Source of the DNA: Gyrodactylus bullatarudis
Taxonomy: Eukaryota > Platyhelminthes > Monogenea > Gyrodactylidea > Gyrodactylidae
NCBI GenBank assembly: GCA_012064415.1
Contig: SSNU01000019.1
Location: forward strand, 299,968 to 363,967
DNA: 64,000 nucleotides
Reading direction: 5' to 3'
Part shown: positions 58,982 to 64,000 of the stretch, piece by piece
Layout: every line of letters begins with the position of its first letter
Position numbering within the stretch: the first letter of the stretch is position 1
Program-made: the position numbers and the translations under genes
The notes under the pieces: model-generated
What the model was told of the DNA's origin: nothing
The model's input: the letters and a program-made list of their open reading frames with translations, nothing else
The model's database searches: none

Positions 58982-61256
58982 ATGGATTCAGAGAACTTTA
59001 ATGATCTCTTTCTGGAAATAAAGCCAGAAGAAGTAAATAACCTTAATTATGCTTTTAGTTCAATATTCCAGTTGATGATTGGTTCTCAAATCTCAATACA
59101 GACGACTTATTGACCGATGTCATGTCAGATAATGCAAAGATAAAGCCATTAAATGTTGATACAATGAAAGATCCAAGTAATTTTCCAAAAGTAACTTTCT
59201 AGATGATGATAGACTCTCAGAAGAATACAACTTTAGTCCTCCAACAGTCAAATCATCAAAGATTGTTGACCAATTCGATCAAAAGGTATCATCAGTACAC
59301 ACACAGAGTCCCCAGAGTTGTGATTCTGGCCTAATGTGTTCTGATCCGGACTCAAACCAAGATATGGAGATTAATTATAAAAATCCTTCCTCGGATACTG
59401 CTAAATTTTCAGTTCAACCTATTCAGATTGTTAATAATAAAATTCATTCTCTTATTCCTCATCAAATGCATCTCACTCGTTCACGAAAGGCTGATCAGAG
59501 ATCATCGAGGAGTTATCAGAAAGAAAGTGAGTACTCCCACAGATCGAGATTTCATTATTAATTTTATTTTTCATTCTGTATACTTGATTAATCCTAACCT
59601 CACATGTGTCCATGTTAAAATTGTTTGAGCATTGATTATTTTCTTGTTTAAAAAAATAGTATAGATTTTTAAAATATTTTTCTCTATAATAGAAATAGAA
59701 AGAATAGGAAAACCACTTTGTTCCTTCTAGTGAATCTACTCTTGAAATCTTTCGACGATTTTTTCTGCTCAAGTATATTTTTTTATAGTATATTTATATA
59801 CCAACTATTCATTAGTACCCAAGACCTATTTTAGGCATGCTATAATAAAAGTAATCCTGATCAATATACCATGTTCCTTGTTTTAAAATTTGCAAAAAGT
59901 AAAAATTGATTTTTACTTGTAACTTATATCCCCATGTTGAATATTATTATTAGTACACACAAAATTATAGTAAAGAATTGATCATTAGTTCTCCTTTATA
60001 CAACTATTTAAATTATACACATTCCAGTAAACTATGCAATGTTACAATGAGAATTTTATTCTCAAAAAGCTCTTTTCTAATCCTTTGTATGCATTGAGTT
60101 ATTCTTGTTTTAAAATTATTATTATTATTGAAATAGTAATAGAATTAAGAAAGAATCAAGTGATCTCAAACCAGCAATTAATTGTTTTTCATCAACTAAG
60201 CATTCTCCATGACGTGTGATTTACTTGAATCAGTTGTACAAGGGGAATAGTTTTTTTCTAAAATTGAACTTTTGTAATAAATATTATTTTAGCCTTTAAA
60301 TCAGAAATATTAGACAATTACGATAGTTACAAGAGACACAAGACTACTACAAAGCGTAAAGATGTCAGCTCCTTCATTACAGATAGTCCATCGGGCTCCT
60401 CAGTCTCCGAGAGTGACTCTAGAACTCTGAAGTATTTCAATAATAATACTAATGCCTCGGGAAATAATAATAATCTCAAGTTAACTCCTTCTAATAAATA
60501 CGAGAACAGTTTAAATTCGCCATACGACTCTGCAGAAGATGATGATCTATCCTTTTACAAGGGTAAATCCTACACATCTAGTGGACGACAAATATCCACA
60601 GCAAACTCCACCACTTATAGCAAGAATCAGCCCAAATTTCAGAACCCTGTAAGTTGTCAATTCAATTCACATTTCGAATGAATGAAACAGGATTAAAGTT
60701 CATATATCTTCTATACAAGTATTCCTTTTCTTGAGATTTATATTCCAGTGTGTCTGGTAATTAGTTCAGGAGTTTATTATTATTATTTTGTTTGCACCAC
60801 ATTCTTCACTTGAGTACTCTTCTCTGTGAATGTAAATAAGAAGAAATTTTAAGATTTTTAAATTGCTTTAAACATTAGATTCTTTAGGCTCTGTAATTGA
60901 CCGGATTTCTCCAAGGTGCATTTAGAATATTCTACATGTGTATTCAATATTAATTAAACGTGAAATTGAAATTTATCATTTCTCGTAGTAAAATTCATTG
61001 AAAAATGATTGCAAAAAGTCAAAATTTTGAATTGTCTAAAATCTATTTTGTAGATCTCTCAGAATGTAACCTTGATGCTGTCCGATGAAGAGAAGAAGAC
61101 CATGTTATCTGAGGGATATTCAATACCCACTCGGCTACCCCTAACGAAGCAGGAGGAGAGAAATCTTAAAAAGATTCGCCGAAAAATCAAGAACAAAATT
61201 AGTGCACAGGAGAGTCGCAGAAAGAAGAAGGAATACCTCGAGACCCTAGAAAAGAG
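58982..61256 (+). CDS. CREB3L: CREB3-family bZIP transcription factor (5' part)
   Basis: Five exons are seen: 58982-59032, 59059-59176, 59203-59526, 60293-60648 and 61054-61256. The first two introns are 26 nt each; both must be removed to avoid stops. The start [10 protein letters not shown] and [16 protein letters not shown] look like an acidic activation domain. SPQSCDSGL is a CREB3-like element. A long Ser/Asn-rich linker follows, with [10 protein letters not shown]. The last exon holds [24 protein letters not shown] and the basic region [23 protein letters not shown], with NKxSAxxSRxxKK as in the CREB3 branch. It ends at a donor (GAG|GTATG) before the leucine zipper. CREB3 proteins are ER-anchored and released by proteolysis; the membrane segment would lie in exons not found here. 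The zipper exons are either in 61.3-64 kb and unrecognised, or beyond the window. Confidence 0.85.
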
Positions 61257-64000
61257 GTATGCTTATATTATTAATTAACTTGATAATACATGAGGTATTT
61301 TACTAATGAAAATAGAACAAGAATTCAGGTCATTTAGTAAATGAAAAGGCTTTTCATTCAAGTTAAGTAAAGATAAAACCAATTGATCATTGAAGAGAAT
61401 ATGAATCATTTACTTTGTGTCTGATACACGTTTTTTTATTGATTTCTTTTTTTGGGCTCTGGATTATGACGATGATGATAGAGTTGAAGTGAGATATCCC
61501 CTTTGTATTAGTGTTGCTCAGTACTAGGAAGGATACATGCAAAAATTCCTATTTAGAATCGAATTTATTCTTTTACTACTACTATCTAGACACAAAAATA
61601 CATACATGCACACACTGAAATCAATAATAAATCAAGACTACATATAGTCATCTTTATTATACCAATATGTATGTATGTAGAAATATTCAAGAGGTTACTA
61701 TATATTATTCAGGTACAAAATGTATTATTGTTTAGTACACATATCCGATATTCATTTCAGGGCTCTCCTTCTTTTTCTCTTCTGGTACACACAAACAAAT
61801 AAAGTCATCAACATTCCATCCTTCCCCATACCCTCTTCCAATCCCAAAAAAGTATAAAGACCCTTTTTGTTTTCTTTATTCCCTTTGTAAAGAAGAAGAA
61901 GCTGATGATGATGATCTAAATTTCTGTGCACCACTCGTGCGTCAGTGTACGAGAAATATACAGATATTGGAAAGTTCAAATGGGAAGGGTTTATGATACT
62001 AATAAAAATTAGTTGTTTTGATAAATTAATTTAACAAATCTTTATTCCATATACTTTTCTTCCCATTACAGAATTAGATTGAAAAAACTGAACTGAATAA
62101 CTCAAAGGTATCCCACACCAATGATAATCCTAACAATATTACATTTTTTTTTCATCAAGTATATATTAGATTAGGTAAAAGTTCTGTGTAGTCTCAATAA
62201 AGACGAAAAGCCTGTTTGTTACTTCACTATAAACAAGATATACGCTGAGTCTTAAGATGTTTGATTTAGGGATAATTAAAAGACTCAAGCACTTGGCCCT
62301 AGTCACCTAACTAAAAATAACAAGATTACATGTTTTTTTCCTCCTCAAATAAAATACCTCAATTGACACAATTAACTCTCTTACAGGTATTATTCAATAA
62401 ACGCACATGTCTCATTCTTTTGAACTGCGCTAATTCTACGTAACAAAACATTCTTTCCAACTATTGTACCACTTTCTTTACATATAGAATAAGAATTGAT
62501 TCTCTGCAAGAGAAATATCCTTACATAGAGAATGCATAATAAGAGAGAGAATTTCACTCTTTACATTCTTGAAAAAATACCATAACAGCTCAAACTTTTT
62601 TTGTGTCAAATATTTAATACATCTAAATTAAACATATTTAAATCCGTATAAATATATAATATATGAATGAATACGCTCTGTTTATTATTATCAATAATAA
62701 AATAGTTACAATAAAGTTTTGGTAACATGCCAATTGTAGTGTTGGTGTCTCTCTCTCACGTGTTCTTTCTTCTCAAACCTTTGTATTTTTTTCTCTTTCA
62801 ACACACATTTGATCAAATTCATTCAGACAACAGACAGACAAACTCAAATAGCACAATAAAAAGACTTTTCCCATTCTAATGATGGGGGTATTGTTACAAA
62901 AGTTGGTCCTGACATTCATGTCTTTTGAGCTTGTTTTGTCCTCTTAAAAACGAAGCTTCCCATCACGAACTCGAGGAAAATACAAACTCTTTTTGTATAT
63001 CTCTGTGTGTAACTAACCTGAAAGTTTTTAAAGAGTGTTAAACTATGCAAGAATGATTTAATACAAAATTTTACCATTTTTCCATACCTCAAATCAAATA
63101 CACTAATTTTTTAACCGAGAAATATTCAATTTTGTAAATTGAAATTGAAAAATTCAACAATTTTTTCAGTCTTATGGCCCAGAAAAATTCCCTTCCAATA
63201 TTAGATTTAAAATTCACAGCTATGAGCTGACCCATCATTCCCGAGGTCTGGAATTTGCTCAAATGAACTTTTAGTCAAAATTTCACTATCTCAAAGTCCT
63301 AGAGCTTATTATGTTAGATTTCTTTCACTACACCTCACACATCATATATATATTCGTATAGCTATATATATGTATGTAGAAGAAATGAATACTTATTGAA
63401 TACTTCTGTATTGATTTATCATTCCCCATTATTATCATCATATACAAAAGGTATTTAGAATTTCACTCTCTAATGCATATTTCTAATAATTCATTTGTAG
63501 ATGGATGATAAATCAGTGATGATTCCATATACCCTTTCCTCTTGTAGGCTTGCTAAGAAAACATTCTCTTCTTCCTTATCACCAAACTTCTTAAATCACT
63601 ATAGATGATTATTAGCTTATTTGACAGTTGATAATTCAAATGATCAATTCCAATATATATATTTTTATGGTGTGTGTGTACTCGATAGTGAACAGAAAAG
63701 ATACAGTTTTTATTAAAAAAATGATTACTAGGCCGGTCAAAATTAACATTCTTGAGCATCAAGGAGAGAATTCTGCTAATTTTTCTAACTTTTGACCTGT
63801 CTCTTACTTTGAAATGAAAAAAGTATCAGAATTACTTTGGCTTCCCGACAAAAGATTCCCTTGTAGAAATCAACTTTAGCCTTCAAAACGAAGAAATTGT
63901 GTGTATATATTAGTAATTAGCCGGAAAGTTGTTTAGTTTCTTACCTGTTTTTTTTTCTTAAAGAAACTTGTTAAGCACCTATATCTATCGCTCATAAGGT
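61257..64000. other. Probable long intron of the CREB3-like gene
   Basis: No convincing exon. A GTATG donor opens the stretch. A small candidate at 62071-62105 (after TTACAG) reads RLKKLN and then a stop, so it is not accepted. The rest is pyrimidine-rich tracts, TATATA runs near 63340-63370 and a CTAGGCCGGTCA word at 63728 that may be one hAT-type end. Confidence 0.5.

Noticed and set aside
62071..62105. Next CREB3-like exon (RLKKLN)
   Set aside because: It stops after six residues in the required phase and lacks a heptad pattern.

Overview
The window is animal (metazoan) nuclear DNA: AT-rich, with many spliced genes, standard code, and GT..AG introns (plus one apparent GC..AG). The taxon is not settled. 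Recognisable genes are animal orthologues: SCYL2-like, DCAKD, DTD2/ATD, SPG7/paraplegin, LIPT2, GSS and a CREB3-type bZIP. Many introns are extraordinarily short (22, 26, 26, 27, 29, 31, 31, 34, 34, 34 nt and so on), beside introns of 0.3-2.2 kb that are full of transposons. Introns this small are known from dicyemid mesozoans; that is only a hint.

Layout. 1-1.1 kb: first exon of a SCYL2-like gene on the minus strand. 1.1-7 kb: gene-poor repeat land with foldback elements. 7-13 kb: a compact block of two head-to-head pairs, DCAKD/DTD2 and SPG7/hAT-derived gene. 13.4-17.7 kb: two decayed CR1/jockey-like LINEs. 18.4-20.2 kb: a small membrane ORF and LIPT2. 20.3-47.4 kb: a cluster of ROCO-type genes on the plus strand. 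It begins with a short LRR plus degenerate-Roc gene, continues with a 17-exon gene carrying a COR domain, Cys knuckles and MBT-like sequence (1386 codons when joined), and ends with a 13-exon LRR-Roc-COR-TIR-TIR gene (1369 codons). 47.4-52.7 kb: nested transposons, including a 2.6 kb hAT-type element that contains a Penelope-like retroelement. 52.7-58.9 kb: glutathione synthetase, minus strand. 59-61.3 kb: the CREB3-like gene, which leaves the window to the right or lies in a long intron.

How the genes relate. Four gene pairs start head-to-head across only 56-124 bp, so bidirectional promoters look like the rule here. Several enzymes are mitochondrial or cofactor-related (CoA synthesis, lipoylation, m-AAA protease, glutathione synthesis), but nothing shows that they form one pathway cluster. 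The ROCO cluster is the most unusual part. One member has an intact GTPase and two TIR domains, of which only the second keeps the glutamate expected of TIR NADases. Its neighbours carry a GTPase that has lost its nucleotide-binding motifs and a COR domain in a separate reading unit.

The strongest single observation is that the paraplegin orthologue keeps a complete AAA ATPase but has lost all three zinc ligands and the catalytic glutamate of its protease site. Other notable items are a tRNA-derived SINE carrying a hammerhead ribozyme, a family of hAT-type elements with 8-bp target duplications, and TTAA-flanked piggyBac-like elements. All exon joins were made by eye from splice signals, reading frame and family resemblance; no database search or transcript was available.
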